64,000 nt of DNA from CAIYTF01 sp963664845 (GCA_963664845.1 OY761615.1:1798001-1862000), one strand, 5' to 3'; counted from the stretch's first letter, positions 1 to 10,219 are shown. Notes: generated from the sequence alone by a model not told the origin. Made by a program: numbers and translations.

Positions 1-311
1 CCTTGCGCATCGTGGTGAACGATGAACTGGAAAACCTGAAGATATTTTTGGAGAAAGCGGTCGATCTGCTCTTGCCGGGCGGACGCATTGCCGTTATCTC
101 CTTTCATTCGTTGGAAGACAGAATTGTTAAGGAAGCATTTAAGTTTGAAGAAAAAGCCTGTGTCTGCCCACCGGGGCTGCCTATTTGCATATGCGATAAG
201 GAACAACGCTTGAAAGTGCTTACCAGAAAACCGGTAACTGCATCGGACGAAGAGTTGAAACGGAACAAAAGAGCGCGAAGTGCAAAACTGCGCGTGGCGG
301 AGCGTATATGA
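1..311 (+). CDS. rsmH: 16S rRNA (cytosine-1402-N4)-methyltransferase RsmH, C-terminal part
   Basis: This is the 3' end of rsmH (mraW), which uses SAM to methylate C1402 of 16S rRNA. The gene is cut by the window edge, so only about the last 100 residues are visible. The segment GGRIAVISFHSLEDRIVK is a hallmark of the family, followed by the Cys-rich stretch CVCPPGLPICIC and the basic tail RNKRARSAKLRVAERI. The stop overlaps the ftsL start (ATGA), as expected for the first gene of a dcw operon. mraZ, its usual upstream neighbour, would lie outside the window. Confidence 0.95.
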   Translation, partial: LRIVVNDELENLKIFLEKAVDLLLPGGRIAVISFHSLEDRIVKEAFKFEEKACVCPPGLPICICDKEQRLKVLTRKPVTASDEELKRNKRARSAKLRVAERI

Positions 312-634
312 AAGCCAAACCAAAAGCCGGTAAAGCACTCATAGCGGTCTCCGCCCTTTCGGTGTTTCTGTTTTTGCTCGCGTATATCGGCATCAAGCTC
401 AACATCGAAGGATTGCGTACCGAGCAGATACACAAAAAAGAGCTCTTAAAAAAGTTGAATGACGACCACAGAGATTACGCGGCAAAAATTCAGCCGCTTG
501 AGGAAGAGAAAAGAATTGATTCACTTGCAGCGCAACACCTGCATTTAATGAAGGGCCAAAACCAGATTGCGAAAGTCACTGTTTCGCGTGCACGTATTGA
601 TGAAGTTGCTCAACCTGCCGGAGAACGGCATTGA
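308..634 (+). CDS. ftsL: FtsL-like cell division protein
   Basis: A 108-residue single-pass membrane protein. A hydrophobic segment at about residues 10-30 (ALIAVSALSVFLFLLAYIGI) is followed by a heptad-like coiled coil rich in K, E, L and I. This is the architecture of FtsL, which pairs with FtsB/DivIC and bridges to FtsQ and FtsW/FtsI at the septum. FtsL sequences diverge strongly, so the call rests on size, topology and position between rsmH and ftsI. It overlaps both neighbours by 4 bases, suggesting translational coupling. Confidence 0.8.
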   Translation: MKAKPKAGKALIAVSALSVFLFLLAYIGIKLNIEGLRTEQIHKKELLKKLNDDHRDYAAKIQPLEEEKRIDSLAAQHLHLMKGQNQIAKVTVSRARIDEVAQPAGERH

Positions 635-2619
635 GTAACGACAGGCTGCTGATCCTGGCAGGGCTGGCAATTGTTGTTTCCCTCTTGTTGGCGGGCAGGC
701 TTTACTATATCCAGATCGTCGAGCATGATGAACTCCTCTATCAGGCAAAACGGCAGCAAATTGGCAGCGAACCCATTCTTTCAGACCGTGGTGTTATTTT
801 CGACCGCAACATGACCGTTCTTGCCTACTCCAAACCTTTCACCGCATTCTATGTTTCAGTGAAGCTGGCCCAGAGATTCAAAACCGAAGAGAAGATCGCC
901 AAAGCATTTTCCAAAGTCACCGGCAAGAAAATTGAATTTTACAGGAACCTTATGGCCTCCGGCGATGGACGCGTACTTCTGGAGAAAACCACCAGCGACA
1001 CGGCAATGCTGTTGAAAGCAATCAAATTTGACGGACTTTCAAGCGAAGAAGAGCCGCTGAGGATTTATCCTTTCAATTCATTGGCTGCACATGCAATTGG
1101 CTATGCAGATAAAAAAACATTTCATGGCGTTGACGGCGTCGAAAGAGAATGTGACAGTGTGCTGGCAGGCATCAGCGGCAAACGCGTCATCCTTCGCGAT
1201 CCTCTCGGCAACATGATCTCCTCAATTGAAGATCAGACCGTTCAGGCGCGCCCGGGTTGCAATGTGGTTCTCACCATCGACAAGAACATACAGGAATCGC
1301 TTGAAGAGGAACTGGGAAAAGCATTGAACGAGTTTGACGGCAGATATGCATCAGGCATCGTGATGAATCCGCAGACCGGCGAAATACTGGCAATAGCCAA
1401 CGTTAAAAGCTATAACCCTAATTCCTATGGCGCAGTGACAGACTTTGAAAGAAGAAACCACGCGATTGCTGATATGTATGAGCCGGGTTCTACCTTCAAG
1501 GCAATTTCACTTTCTGCATTGCTGGAAAAAAACCTTGTTCATGAAGGTGATGAAGTGAACGTCGAAGGCGGCACTTACAAGATATCCGATATTGTTATTC
1601 ACGATGCGCACACGGCAAAGACCTATTCGGTTGAAGATGTATTCGCCCACTCAAGCAACATCGGCATGGCCAAGCTTGGGTTGAAGATTGACCGGGAGGA
1701 AATGTACAGGCACATACGTGCACTGGGATTCGGAAACGAAACACAGGTGGAACTGCCGGCGGAAGCACGTGGCTCACTTGCAAAGCCCAGTGAATGGGAT
1801 CTGGCCAAACGGTTGACCGTAGCCTATGGCTATGGTGTTTCGGTAACTCCCCTTCAGATGATCACAGCATATTGCGCACTGGTTAACGGCGGCATACTGA
1901 ATCAGGCACACATTGTCAAAAAAATTGTCACTCCGTCCGGTGAAGTTGTCAAAGAAAACCAGACAATACCAATCAGGCGCGTTGTTTCGGAACAGACATC
2001 CGGAAGAATGAAAAAATTGTTTGTACGCGTTGTTGAAAAAGGCACCGGCGATTTGGCAAAGGTTCCCGGCATTGAAGTCGGCGGCAAAACCGGCACTGCC
2101 CGCATGGCATTGAACAACGATTATTCCCAAACCAATTACAATGCATCGTTCATCGGGTTCTTCCCTGCGGGAAATCCGAAATATGTTTGCCTGACCGTAG
2201 TGAATTCACCGAAGAACAGCATCTTCGGACGCGAGGTTGCATCTCCAGTCTTCAGACGCGTTGCAGAAAGAATTATTACACTTGATCCTGAGATGCAGGC
2301 ACTGCGCCATCCTCAGGCACAAACAGCATCAGCAGCAACACCTGCGTCAGATAAGCAGTCCGCCACAGTGCAGCCCACTGCTCCGGCAGCACCGGTTAAA
2401 ACGGTTGCTTCGTTGAAATTAGACGGCTCGGTTATGCCGGACTTGCGCGGACTGGCAATGCGCGATGCAATTTTCGCGTCAGAAAAACTGAAACTTCGCT
2501 ACCACATCGGCGGACACGGAAGAGTGAGATCACAGAGCATAACTCCCGGACAGAGGATTCATGCCGGCGCAGAATGCACTATCACCGGCGCCAGCACAGC
2601 CGAATTGGCAAGGTTTTAA
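631..2619 (+). CDS. ftsI: Septal peptidoglycan transpeptidase FtsI/PBP3 with C-terminal PASTA domain
   Basis: A class B penicillin-binding protein of 662 residues that cross-links septal peptidoglycan in the periplasm. One N-terminal membrane helix (LILAGLAIVVSLLLAGRL) is followed by the PBP dimerisation region and the transpeptidase domain. The active-site motifs are visible: SxxK as STFK at about residues 287-290, SSN near 340 (HSSNIG) and KTG near 486 (GGKTGTA). A proline/alanine-rich linker leads to a single PASTA repeat at the end (VMPDLRGLAMRDAIF). The start is TTG, overlapping the ftsL stop. A PASTA tail also occurs on division PBPs such as Spo0VD/PBP2x, so spoVD-like naming is possible. 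Confidence 0.95.
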   Translation: MSNDRLLILAGLAIVVSLLLAGRLYYIQIVEHDELLYQAKRQQIGSEPILSDRGVIFDRNMTVLAYSKPFTAFYVSVKLAQRFKTEEKIAKAFSKVTGKKIEFYRNLMASGDGRVLLEKTTSDTAMLLKAIKFDGLSSEEEPLRIYPFNSLAAHAIGYADKKTFHGVDGVERECDSVLAGISGKRVILRDPLGNMISSIEDQTVQARPGCNVVLTIDKNIQESLEEELGKALNEFDGRYASGIVMNPQTGEILAIANVKSYNPNSYGAVTDFERRNHAIADMYEPGSTFKAISLSALLEKNLVHEGDEVNVEGGTYKISDIVIHDAHTAKTYSVEDVFAHSSNIGMAKLGLKIDREEMYRHIRALGFGNETQVELPAEARGSLAKPSEWDLAKRLTVAYGYGVSVTPLQMITAYCALVNGGILNQAHIVKKIVTPSGEVVKENQTIPIRRVVSEQTSGRMKKLFVRVVEKGTGDLAKVPGIEVGGKTGTARMALNNDYSQTNYNASFIGFFPAGNPKYVCLTVVNSPKNSIFGREVASPVFRRVAERIITLDPEMQALRHPQAQTASAATPASDKQSATVQPTAPAAPVKTVASLKLDGSVMPDLRGLAMRDAIFASEKLKLRYHIGGHGRVRSQSITPGQRIHAGAECTITGASTAELARF

Positions 2620-2628
2620 GGCTATACG

Positions 2629-4110
2629 ATGGAACTGACAAAACTAATTAACAGTGTTCATGCCATTACGGTTTCGGGAGAAATCGAGCGCAAGGACATT
2701 TCCGCGATATGCAGCGATTCACGCAAAGTTCGGAAAGCATGCGTGTTCGTGGCCATAAAAGGATTAAAGACTGACGGGCACGATTATATTCTCGATGCAA
2801 TTTCAAAAGGCGCTTCGGTCATTGTGGTTGACAAGAATATTTTCCCTGAAGAAATTTTCACTCACAGGAATATTGCCAAAATATATGTCGCAGATTCCCG
2901 GATCGCTTTGGCAGAACTCTCCAATGCATTCTACAAAGAGCCTTCAGACAGGCTGAAGCTCACCGGGATAACCGGAACCAACGGCAAGACAACAACAGCC
3001 TGGCTGATTCGCCACATATTAAAATCAGCGGGTCACAAAACCGGAATGCTGGGCACCATTGCAAATTATATTGATGACGAAGCAATAACAGCCTCGTTAA
3101 CAACGCCGGAATCAAATGATCTGTGCGAAATGCTCTATGAAATGTCAATCCGCGGCTGTGAATATGCTGCAATGGAAGTTTCTTCCCATGCACTCGATCT
3201 TAACCGGGTCTATGGACTGCATTTCAGAACCGCGGTGTTCACCAACCTGACACTCGATCACCTTGATTATCATGGTACCGTTGAGAACTACCGTGATGCA
3301 AAAAAGAAATTGTTCGATTCGCTGGCAGAGAATGCTTTTGCCATTGTCAATGCAGATGATCCGGTTTCCGGATTCATGGTGAAAGATTGCAAAGCCAACA
3401 TTCTAACCTACGGACAAAAGTCCGGCTCTGACTTTTTAATTAAAAGTCTTCGGTTCGATTTGGGCAGATCCGAATTCACTATTGAGTATCTCGGTATTGA
3501 TTATCCGATCGTAACCAATTTAGTTGGGACGTTCAATGCATCCAACATAACGGCAGCTTTTGCAGTTGCTTTGTTAAATGGGATTGATGCTTCAGCAATT
3601 ATTGATGCGCTTACTCACGCGCAACAAACACCCGGAAGATTCGAATTGTATTCATCCGGTGATAAGGCGGTTATCATCGATTATGCGCATACACCGGACA
3701 GTCTCGAAAAAACACTGCTGAACATCCGCGCTATCATCGGGCACAGCAGACCGCTTATCTGTGTATTCGGATGCGGCGGAAACCGGGACAAATCCAAACG
3801 CCCACTCATGGGTAAAATTGCATCGAACCTGAGCGACCGCGTGATCGTCACCAGTGATAATCCGCGCATGGAAGATCCGATGACCATAATTGACGAAATA
3901 CTGGCCGGTATCGAAACTTCAAATTTTGTCACGATACCCGACAGAAAAACAGCAATAGCCAATGCCATAAAAAACTCTCCCGACAATGCAGTGATCCTGC
4001 TGGCAGGAAAAGGGCATGAGGACTATCAAATTTTAGGAGAAGAAAAAGTTCATCTCTCGGATAAGGAAGAAGCGCTTTTCAATCTTCAGGAAAAAGAAAC
4101 AGTATCATGA
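2629..4110 (+). CDS. murE: UDP-MurNAc-L-Ala-D-Glu:meso-diaminopimelate ligase MurE
   Basis: This cytosolic ATP-dependent Mur ligase adds the third stem-peptide residue. At 493 residues it has the family's usual length. The three-domain Mur architecture is evident: an N-terminal UDP-binding domain (ICSDSRKVRKACVFVAIKG), the ATP loop GITGTNGKTTTAW near residue 114, and the C-terminal domain. The substrate-selecting motif DNPR near residue 410 (TSDNPRMED) points to meso-diaminopimelate rather than lysine, so the cell wall is predicted to be A1-gamma type. It starts 9 bases after ftsI and overlaps murF by 4 bases. Confidence 0.97.
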   Translation: MELTKLINSVHAITVSGEIERKDISAICSDSRKVRKACVFVAIKGLKTDGHDYILDAISKGASVIVVDKNIFPEEIFTHRNIAKIYVADSRIALAELSNAFYKEPSDRLKLTGITGTNGKTTTAWLIRHILKSAGHKTGMLGTIANYIDDEAITASLTTPESNDLCEMLYEMSIRGCEYAAMEVSSHALDLNRVYGLHFRTAVFTNLTLDHLDYHGTVENYRDAKKKLFDSLAENAFAIVNADDPVSGFMVKDCKANILTYGQKSGSDFLIKSLRFDLGRSEFTIEYLGIDYPIVTNLVGTFNASNITAAFAVALLNGIDASAIIDALTHAQQTPGRFELYSSGDKAVIIDYAHTPDSLEKTLLNIRAIIGHSRPLICVFGCGGNRDKSKRPLMGKIASNLSDRVIVTSDNPRMEDPMTIIDEILAGIETSNFVTIPDRKTAIANAIKNSPDNAVILLAGKGHEDYQILGEEKVHLSDKEEALFNLQEKETVS

Positions 4111-5495
4111 AACGAATATCTTTAAACTATAACGATCTGAAATCCTTGAACAATGTGGAACTGCTTCATGTTCCCGAGAGCATTGAAATTGGAAACATCT
4201 CTACAGATTCCAGAACAATAAAAAAAGGCGATCTCTTTGTAGCTCTTGCAGGCGATAAGTTTGACGGGCACGAATACGTGCGTCAGGTTATCAAAGCCGG
4301 CGCCGGTGCAGTGCTTGTTTCGAAGGATAAAGCCGCAAAGCTTAACATAAATAAGACACCCTGTATCACTGTTCCGGATACAACCAAAGCATTGGGCGAA
4401 ATGGCCACGCAGTGGCGTAACAAATTCACCGGGCGGGTTATTGCAATAACCGGTTCAAACGGCAAAACGACAACTAAGGAAACCCTGGCAAGCATTCTTA
4501 AAGAGAAATATAAAGTGGTTGCCACTTCCAAAAATTACAACAATCACATCGGCGTACCGATGACCATTTTCCAGGTATCCAATGATGATGACTATTTGGT
4601 TCTGGAAATGGGTACCAATCATCCGGGCGAAATTGAATATCTGGCAGAAATTGCTCAACCTGATGTTGCGTTAATAACCAACATTGGTGCCTCACACCTT
4701 GAATTCCTTGGAACCATCAAGGGTGTGCGGAGAGAAAAAACAGCATTGTTCAAGGCGACCGAAGAACGCGGTGGCACCATCTATATTAACATTGATGATA
4801 AGATGCTGAAACCGCTTGCAAAGGATTATGACAAAACGGTTCTTTTCGGCTCAAGAAATTCTGCAGACGTCGTTGGCAAGATAAAAGGTTACGACCGCCA
4901 TGGATTTCCTATTGTTAAAATTGATGGTCCAGAAAAGAAATTTGAGGTTACCCTGCCCCTCTATGGCAAGAACAACGGGCTGAACGTGCTTGCTGCTTCT
5001 GCTGTTGCCCTGCACGAAGGCGTAGGCAAGCATGACATCATTGATGGCATTAAATCATTGCAAAGCCCAAAACAGCGCCTGGAGCCAAAAGAATTTTCAA
5101 AAGGCTTATTGCTCGACGACACCTATAACGCTAATCCGGAATCAATGCTAAGCGCGTTTGAAGTGCTTCGCAACATTAAAACGTATAAAAACAAATGGCT
5201 CATTCTTGGCGACATGTTCGAACTGGGTGAGTCCTCCGGCAAGATGCACCAGGCACTGGCTGCACCGCTGATGAAAATTGATGATATACGGGTATTGACC
5301 ATCGGTGACCAGATGTATAACCTCTTCAAGGAATTGAAACGGTATTATGTGCCCGTTTGGCATGCACATACCCGGGAAACACTGTTAAGCAACATAGCCG
5401 AAACCGATTTTTCCAATTCGGTGGTGCTGGTTAAAGGTTCGCGTGGAATGAGAATGGAGGAATTTGTCGGAGTGATAATGGAGAAATACAAATAA
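4107..5495 (+). CDS. murF: UDP-MurNAc-tripeptide:D-Ala-D-Ala ligase MurF
   Basis: A Mur ligase of 462 residues that adds the D-Ala-D-Ala dipeptide to give the UDP-MurNAc-pentapeptide. The ATP loop AITGSNGKTTTKETLASIL sits near residue 115. NYNNHIGVPMT and LEMGTNHPGEI are characteristic MurF segments, and DDTYNANPESM marks the C-terminal domain. It overlaps the murE end (ATGA) and is followed directly by mraY with no gap. Ddl, which makes the dipeptide substrate, is not in this cluster. Confidence 0.97.
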   Translation: MKRISLNYNDLKSLNNVELLHVPESIEIGNISTDSRTIKKGDLFVALAGDKFDGHEYVRQVIKAGAGAVLVSKDKAAKLNINKTPCITVPDTTKALGEMATQWRNKFTGRVIAITGSNGKTTTKETLASILKEKYKVVATSKNYNNHIGVPMTIFQVSNDDDYLVLEMGTNHPGEIEYLAEIAQPDVALITNIGASHLEFLGTIKGVRREKTALFKATEERGGTIYINIDDKMLKPLAKDYDKTVLFGSRNSADVVGKIKGYDRHGFPIVKIDGPEKKFEVTLPLYGKNNGLNVLAASAVALHEGVGKHDIIDGIKSLQSPKQRLEPKEFSKGLLLDDTYNANPESMLSAFEVLRNIKTYKNKWLILGDMFELGESSGKMHQALAAPLMKIDDIRVLTIGDQMYNLFKELKRYYVPVWHAHTRETLLSNIAETDFSNSVVLVKGSRGMRMEEFVGVIMEKYK

Positions 5496-6605
5496 ATGTT
5501 GTATTACCTTTTTGAATATGTAGAAAACAACTTTCATCCGCCGGGATTCGGATTATTCCGCTATATCACGTTCCGTTCCGCGTTGGCTGCGTTCACTGCG
5601 TTGTTTATTTGTTTTTATATCGGACCGAAGATCATAAAAAAGCTTCAGGATCATCAGATTGGCGAAGCCAAGAAGATCGACGGACCAAAAAATCACTGGT
5701 CAAAGGCAGGAACACCCACCATGGGAGGCATTATTGTCATACTCGCGGGCATCCTACCGGTACTTCTCTGGAGCAACCTGCAGAATGTTTCCGTTGTGGT
5801 TATTTGTGTCGGCACCATTGCACTCTCGCTGGTTGGCTTTCTGGATGATTATCTCAAAGTGGTTAAAAAGTTTCCTAATGGACTCATCGGACGTTATAAA
5901 CTGCTGGGACAATTCATTGTAGGACTTGGAGTGGGACTGGTGGTGTATTATTCTCATGATTTTGCAGGACACAACACCTATACAACACTCCCCTTTTTCA
6001 AGAACGTTGAGATGAATTTCGGCTATCTCTACATTCCGGCAGTTATATTCATTGTAACGGCAACCTCCAATGCGGTGAACCTTACGGATGGTCTTGACGG
6101 ATTGGCAATTGGTTTGTTCACCATAACCATGCTGGCTATGGCAGTCATTTGCTATGTAACGGGAAATGCGGTATATGCAAAGTATTTAAACATTGTTCAC
6201 CTGCAGGGAGCCGGTGAATTAACCATCTTTATTTCGGCGATGGTTGGAGCCGGATTGGGTTTTTTATGGTACAACAGCTACCCTGCACAAGTTTTTATGG
6301 GTGACACGGGCTCACTGGCTCTTGGTGGTGCATTTGGCATCCTGGCAATTTTGGTGAAGAAAGAATTGTTCATCCCGATTCTCGGAGGCATTTTCTTTCT
6401 GGAGACTATCTCTGTTATTATTCAAAGGCTGTATTTCAAATATACCAAGAAGAAATACGGAGCCGGCAAACGGGTATTTAAAATGGCACCCATTCACCAT
6501 CATTTTGAGGTGATTGGATGGCAGGAACCTAAAATCGTTATGCGATTTTATATTATCGGTATTCTCCTGGCAATATTCACTTTAGCCTCATTCAAGATAA
6601 GGTAA
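5496..6605 (+). CDS. mraY: Phospho-MurNAc-pentapeptide transferase MraY
   Basis: A polytopic membrane enzyme of 369 residues that transfers phospho-MurNAc-pentapeptide to undecaprenyl phosphate, forming lipid I. About ten hydrophobic segments are apparent. Family signatures are the cytoplasmic loop GTPTMGGI, the acidic motif GFLDDYLKV, NLTDGLDGLAIG, GDTGSLALGG and the histidine loop APIHHHFE. The ATG follows the murF TAA immediately, so translation is probably coupled. Confidence 0.97.
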   Translation: MLYYLFEYVENNFHPPGFGLFRYITFRSALAAFTALFICFYIGPKIIKKLQDHQIGEAKKIDGPKNHWSKAGTPTMGGIIVILAGILPVLLWSNLQNVSVVVICVGTIALSLVGFLDDYLKVVKKFPNGLIGRYKLLGQFIVGLGVGLVVYYSHDFAGHNTYTTLPFFKNVEMNFGYLYIPAVIFIVTATSNAVNLTDGLDGLAIGLFTITMLAMAVICYVTGNAVYAKYLNIVHLQGAGELTIFISAMVGAGLGFLWYNSYPAQVFMGDTGSLALGGAFGILAILVKKELFIPILGGIFFLETISVIIQRLYFKYTKKKYGAGKRVFKMAPIHHHFEVIGWQEPKIVMRFYIIGILLAIFTLASFKIR

Positions 6606-6609
6606 CAAG

Positions 6610-7983
6610 ATGATACGCGGAGACTATTTTACAGCTATTCAAAACAAAAAGATCACCGTGCTGGGCGCGGAACGCAGCGGCATTGCTGCGGCCAAACTGA
6701 TCAAAACAAAAGGCGGCATACCCTTCGTCAGCGATTCCGGTTCGCAGGAAAAGCTCGGCAATCGGGTTGATGAGCTGACCGGACTGCAGATAGATTTTGA
6801 AATCAGTGTTCACAGCGATCGGGTATTTGACTCGGCATTCATCGTGGTAAGTCCAGGCGTGCCAACTGAAGCGCCGGTGCTGGTTAAGGCAAGAGAGTCT
6901 CATATTCCTGTTATTTCCGAAGTGGAATTTGCCTTCGGTTTCTGCACCGGAAAGATAATTGCCATTACAGGCACCAACGGAAAGACAACAACAACGTCGC
7001 TTGTTGAACATTTGTTGCGGGTAGCTGGCTTGAAAACTGTTGCCGTTGGCAACATTGGTTTTGCATTTTCGGATGCTGTGCTAAATGATACAGCAGACAT
7101 GCACTATGCATTGGAAATATCCAGCTTCCAGCTTGATCACATCCAGTCTTTCAAGCCGGATGTTGCGGCAATTTTGAATATTACGCCCGACCATATGAAC
7201 CGCTATCAGAACAACATGCAGCTTTATGTGGACTCGAAATATAAAATCGCCGGGAACCTGAACGCGAACGACATCCTGATCCTGAATGATGACAGTAACT
7301 GGCTCAAATCAGGCAAAATTGCAACAGAAGCTCAGGTACAAAAATTCAGTCTGATTTCCGGCGAGATGACGGGCGCAGCACTGCATGAAGATGAACTTCG
7401 CTTTTCCAGCGAAGGCAAAACAATTTTTACGTTCCCGGTATCTCAATTATTGATCTCCGGAAAACACAATGCAGCAAATGCCATGGCGGCAGTGCTTGCC
7501 GTCATGCCGTTTATTAAAGATACGTCACTCATTGCACGCGGCCTGCGCTCCTTTCCGGGCGTTGAACACCGGCTGGAATTGGTTAAAACGATCAACGGAG
7601 TGAAATATATTAACGATTCCAAAGCAACAAACATTGACTCTGTTGTTGTCGCGCTGGAAAGCTATACAGAGCCGCTCTATCTCATTCTTGGAGGCAGAGA
7701 CAAAGGCAACGATTACAGCATCATTCGCGACGCTGTGATAAATAAAGTTATAAAAGTATACGCCATCGGTGAGTCGGCTGAAAAGGTTTTCAATTTCTTT
7801 CATAGTGATGTTAAAACGGAAATTAAGTCCTCGTTGGAAGATGCCATTAAGAGTGCAAACAAAGAAGCCCGTTCAGGAGAAATCGTATTACTTTCCCCGG
7901 CCTGCGCAAGTTTCGATATGTTTGACAGTTACGAACATCGCGGAAAGATGTTCAAGCTTGCCGTGGAGAATCTTGCCCGATGA
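6610..7983 (+). CDS. murD: UDP-MurNAc-L-alanine:D-glutamate ligase MurD
   Basis: A Mur ligase of 457 residues that adds D-glutamate to UDP-MurNAc-L-Ala. It has an N-terminal Rossmann-type UDP domain (VLGAERSGIAAAKL), the ATP loop AITGTNGKTTTTSLVEHLL near residue 117, and the late motif INDSKATNIDS followed by LILGGRDKG, all diagnostic for MurD. It starts 4 bases after mraY and overlaps ftsW by 4 bases. Confidence 0.97.
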   Translation: MIRGDYFTAIQNKKITVLGAERSGIAAAKLIKTKGGIPFVSDSGSQEKLGNRVDELTGLQIDFEISVHSDRVFDSAFIVVSPGVPTEAPVLVKARESHIPVISEVEFAFGFCTGKIIAITGTNGKTTTTSLVEHLLRVAGLKTVAVGNIGFAFSDAVLNDTADMHYALEISSFQLDHIQSFKPDVAAILNITPDHMNRYQNNMQLYVDSKYKIAGNLNANDILILNDDSNWLKSGKIATEAQVQKFSLISGEMTGAALHEDELRFSSEGKTIFTFPVSQLLISGKHNAANAMAAVLAVMPFIKDTSLIARGLRSFPGVEHRLELVKTINGVKYINDSKATNIDSVVVALESYTEPLYLILGGRDKGNDYSIIRDAVINKVIKVYAIGESAEKVFNFFHSDVKTEIKSSLEDAIKSANKEARSGEIVLLSPACASFDMFDSYEHRGKMFKLAVENLAR

Positions 7984-9101
7984 AACGGTATTCCTTTATC
8001 CTGTTTTTTCTGACTATCGCGCTGCTCGGATTCGGGCTTCTGATCCTGTTAAGCGCCAGCAGCGTTTATGCGCTGCATTCACGGGATAATATGTTCTCCA
8101 TATTTATTGGACAGTTTACCAAGGCCGTGCTCGGCATCATTCTCATGATCTTGTTCTCAGCGATTCCTTATGAGTTTTATAAAAAATATACAAAGTACGG
8201 CTTACTGATAATTACGTTCATTCTGATCGTAACAAAGATCAGCATGCCTTCATTAAACAACGCACAGCGTTGGTTCAGTCTTGGCTTTTTTTCATTTCAA
8301 CCGGCAGAATTTGCAAAACTGCTTTTGATTATGCATTTGGCCAAGATGATTGAAGATAAGCAAGACGTGTTGCAGAATTTTGATGACGGATTCCGCTACA
8401 TCCTCTTTTGGGTGTTGGCAATCGCCGGATTGATCATCATTCAGCCGAACGTTAGTACCGCGATCATCGTTGTCACTATTTCGTTTTCAATGCTTTTTGT
8501 TGCCGGCGCAAGGTTGAAACACGTGTTCGGGTCCATTATGAGTGTCGGACTATCCGGTTTGGCCATAGCCTTCATTCTGCCGCACTCACGCGGAAGAATT
8601 TTCCGGTTTGTGAACAGCCTGTTTTATGGCGGCGAATTTCACATGCAGGTTCAGCAGGCCATCATTGGTCTTGGCAGCGGCGGATTTCACGGGCTCGGTT
8701 TGGGAAACAGCCAACAGCGGAACCTCCATTTGCCGGAAGCATATGGTGATTTTATTTTTGCCATAGTTGGCGAAGAAACCGGTTTTATAGGAACCATATT
8801 GATACTGGCAGCTTTTCTGTTACTGTTTTTTCTGGGAATTGTCATTGCGAAAAACGCGAAAGATACATTCGGAAAATTGGCAGCCTTTGGCATTGCCCTC
8901 TCGTTTTTATTGCATGCCATCATTCATATTGCTGTTTCAACGGGCGTTATTCCCGCTACCGGAATTACGCTGCCATTCATCAGTTACGGCGGAACATCAC
9001 TGTTGGTGCTCTGTGTTTCAGTGGGCATTTTAATGAATATTGGCTTTGTTGAAAAAACGGATGCTCAACAGCCTGTTCTTGTAAAGGAGCCGGTGCAGTG
9101 A
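7980..9101 (+). CDS. ftsW: Septal lipid II polymerase FtsW (SEDS family)
   Basis: A SEDS-family integral membrane glycosyltransferase of 373 residues that polymerises lipid II at the septum with FtsI. Ten or so hydrophobic helices are present. The conserved segments AQRWFSLGFFSFQPAEFAK, AIVGEETGFIG and LPFISYGGTSLL identify the family. Its place between murD and murG is the classical FtsW position and argues against the elongation paralogue RodA. It overlaps both neighbours by 4 bases. Confidence 0.96.
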   Translation: MKRYSFILFFLTIALLGFGLLILLSASSVYALHSRDNMFSIFIGQFTKAVLGIILMILFSAIPYEFYKKYTKYGLLIITFILIVTKISMPSLNNAQRWFSLGFFSFQPAEFAKLLLIMHLAKMIEDKQDVLQNFDDGFRYILFWVLAIAGLIIIQPNVSTAIIVVTISFSMLFVAGARLKHVFGSIMSVGLSGLAIAFILPHSRGRIFRFVNSLFYGGEFHMQVQQAIIGLGSGGFHGLGLGNSQQRNLHLPEAYGDFIFAIVGEETGFIGTILILAAFLLLFFLGIVIAKNAKDTFGKLAAFGIALSFLLHAIIHIAVSTGVIPATGITLPFISYGGTSLLVLCVSVGILMNIGFVEKTDAQQPVLVKEPVQ

Positions 9102-10216
9102 GTTCCACACGGAAGCTCCGGTTTTTGTTTGCAGGAGGCGGCACAGGCGGCCATTTGTTCCCTGCTCTTGCAGTATCGCAGGCAGTTCAGGACATGTGTC
9201 CAAATGCAGAGTTTATCTTCCTCGGAAGAGGCGACAAGCTCGAAAGTAAGATGGTTCCTCAGGCAGGATTTCAATTTGCTCCCATTCTGTGTGAAGGGAT
9301 CAGCAGAAAGGACAAATTGAGAAACGTCGTTGTGCTGGTCAAATTTGTTGTCGGGATATTTCAATCCCTGATAGTTTGCATGAAATTTAAACCCGATGCT
9401 GCTCTTGGAACAGGCGCCTATATTTCAGCGGCCCCCATAATTGCTGCGCGCTTCATGGGTGCAAAAACCGTTTTATTGGAATCGAACAGCTACCCGGGAA
9501 TTTCAACCAAGCTGCTTGAACGGAAAGCAGATATAGTGTTTCTGGCATATGAGCAGGCAAAAAAATTTTTGAGACGCAATACGACAACGGTTGTGACGGG
9601 AAACCCGATACGAAACACCATTCAAAAGACTGACCGGAATGCGGCAGTTAAAAAGTTCGGATTACAGCCTGAGAAAAAAACTCTGGTAGTAATTGGTGGA
9701 AGCCTTGGTGCCGCCGCATTGAATGGTTTTATAAAGGAAAATGCTGAAGCACTGACAGCAGCAGATATCCAGGTAATACTGCAGACAGGCGTAACATCAA
9801 TTGAAAAGTTTAAATCACTGGCGAGCGATAACATTAAAGTAACGCCATTCTTCGAGACAATCCAGGATGCTTTCTCAGCAGGTGACATTTTTATCTGCCG
9901 GGCCGGTGCATCCACCATCTCCGAGATACAGGCATTGGGTGTTCCGGTAATACTGGTCCCGTCTCCAAATGTTACGGAAAATCACCAGTTCCATAATGCA
10001 AAAGCATTGGAAGACGCCGGTGCAGCACTACTGGTGGAAGAAAAGGATATTCAGACAAGTTTATTGCCGGTAGTGCTCGAACTTGCAAGCGATGATGCCA
10101 AACGGCAGAAGCTTGCAGAGAACGTGCACAAGATGGCGTCACCTGATGCCGCAAAAGTAATTGCTTCACAACTTGTGGAGCTCGCAAAAAGTAAAAGTTT
10201 TTTCAGAAGAGCTTAA
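9098..10216 (+). CDS. murG: Lipid II synthase MurG (UDP-GlcNAc transferase)
   Basis: A peripheral GT28-family glycosyltransferase of 372 residues that adds GlcNAc to lipid I on the inner membrane face. The glycine-rich loop AGGGTGGHLFPALAV lies near the N-terminus, VIGGSLGAAALN begins the C-terminal Rossmann fold, and the donor-binding segment CRAGASTISEIQALGVPVILVPSP is near residue 270. The start is GTG inside the ftsW stop region. Confidence 0.97.
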   Translation: MSSTRKLRFLFAGGGTGGHLFPALAVSQAVQDMCPNAEFIFLGRGDKLESKMVPQAGFQFAPILCEGISRKDKLRNVVVLVKFVVGIFQSLIVCMKFKPDAALGTGAYISAAPIIAARFMGAKTVLLESNSYPGISTKLLERKADIVFLAYEQAKKFLRRNTTTVVTGNPIRNTIQKTDRNAAVKKFGLQPEKKTLVVIGGSLGAAALNGFIKENAEALTAADIQVILQTGVTSIEKFKSLASDNIKVTPFFETIQDAFSAGDIFICRAGASTISEIQALGVPVILVPSPNVTENHQFHNAKALEDAGAALLVEEKDIQTSLLPVVLELASDDAKRQKLAENVHKMASPDAAKVIASQLVELAKSKSFFRRA

Positions 10217-10219
10217 GAT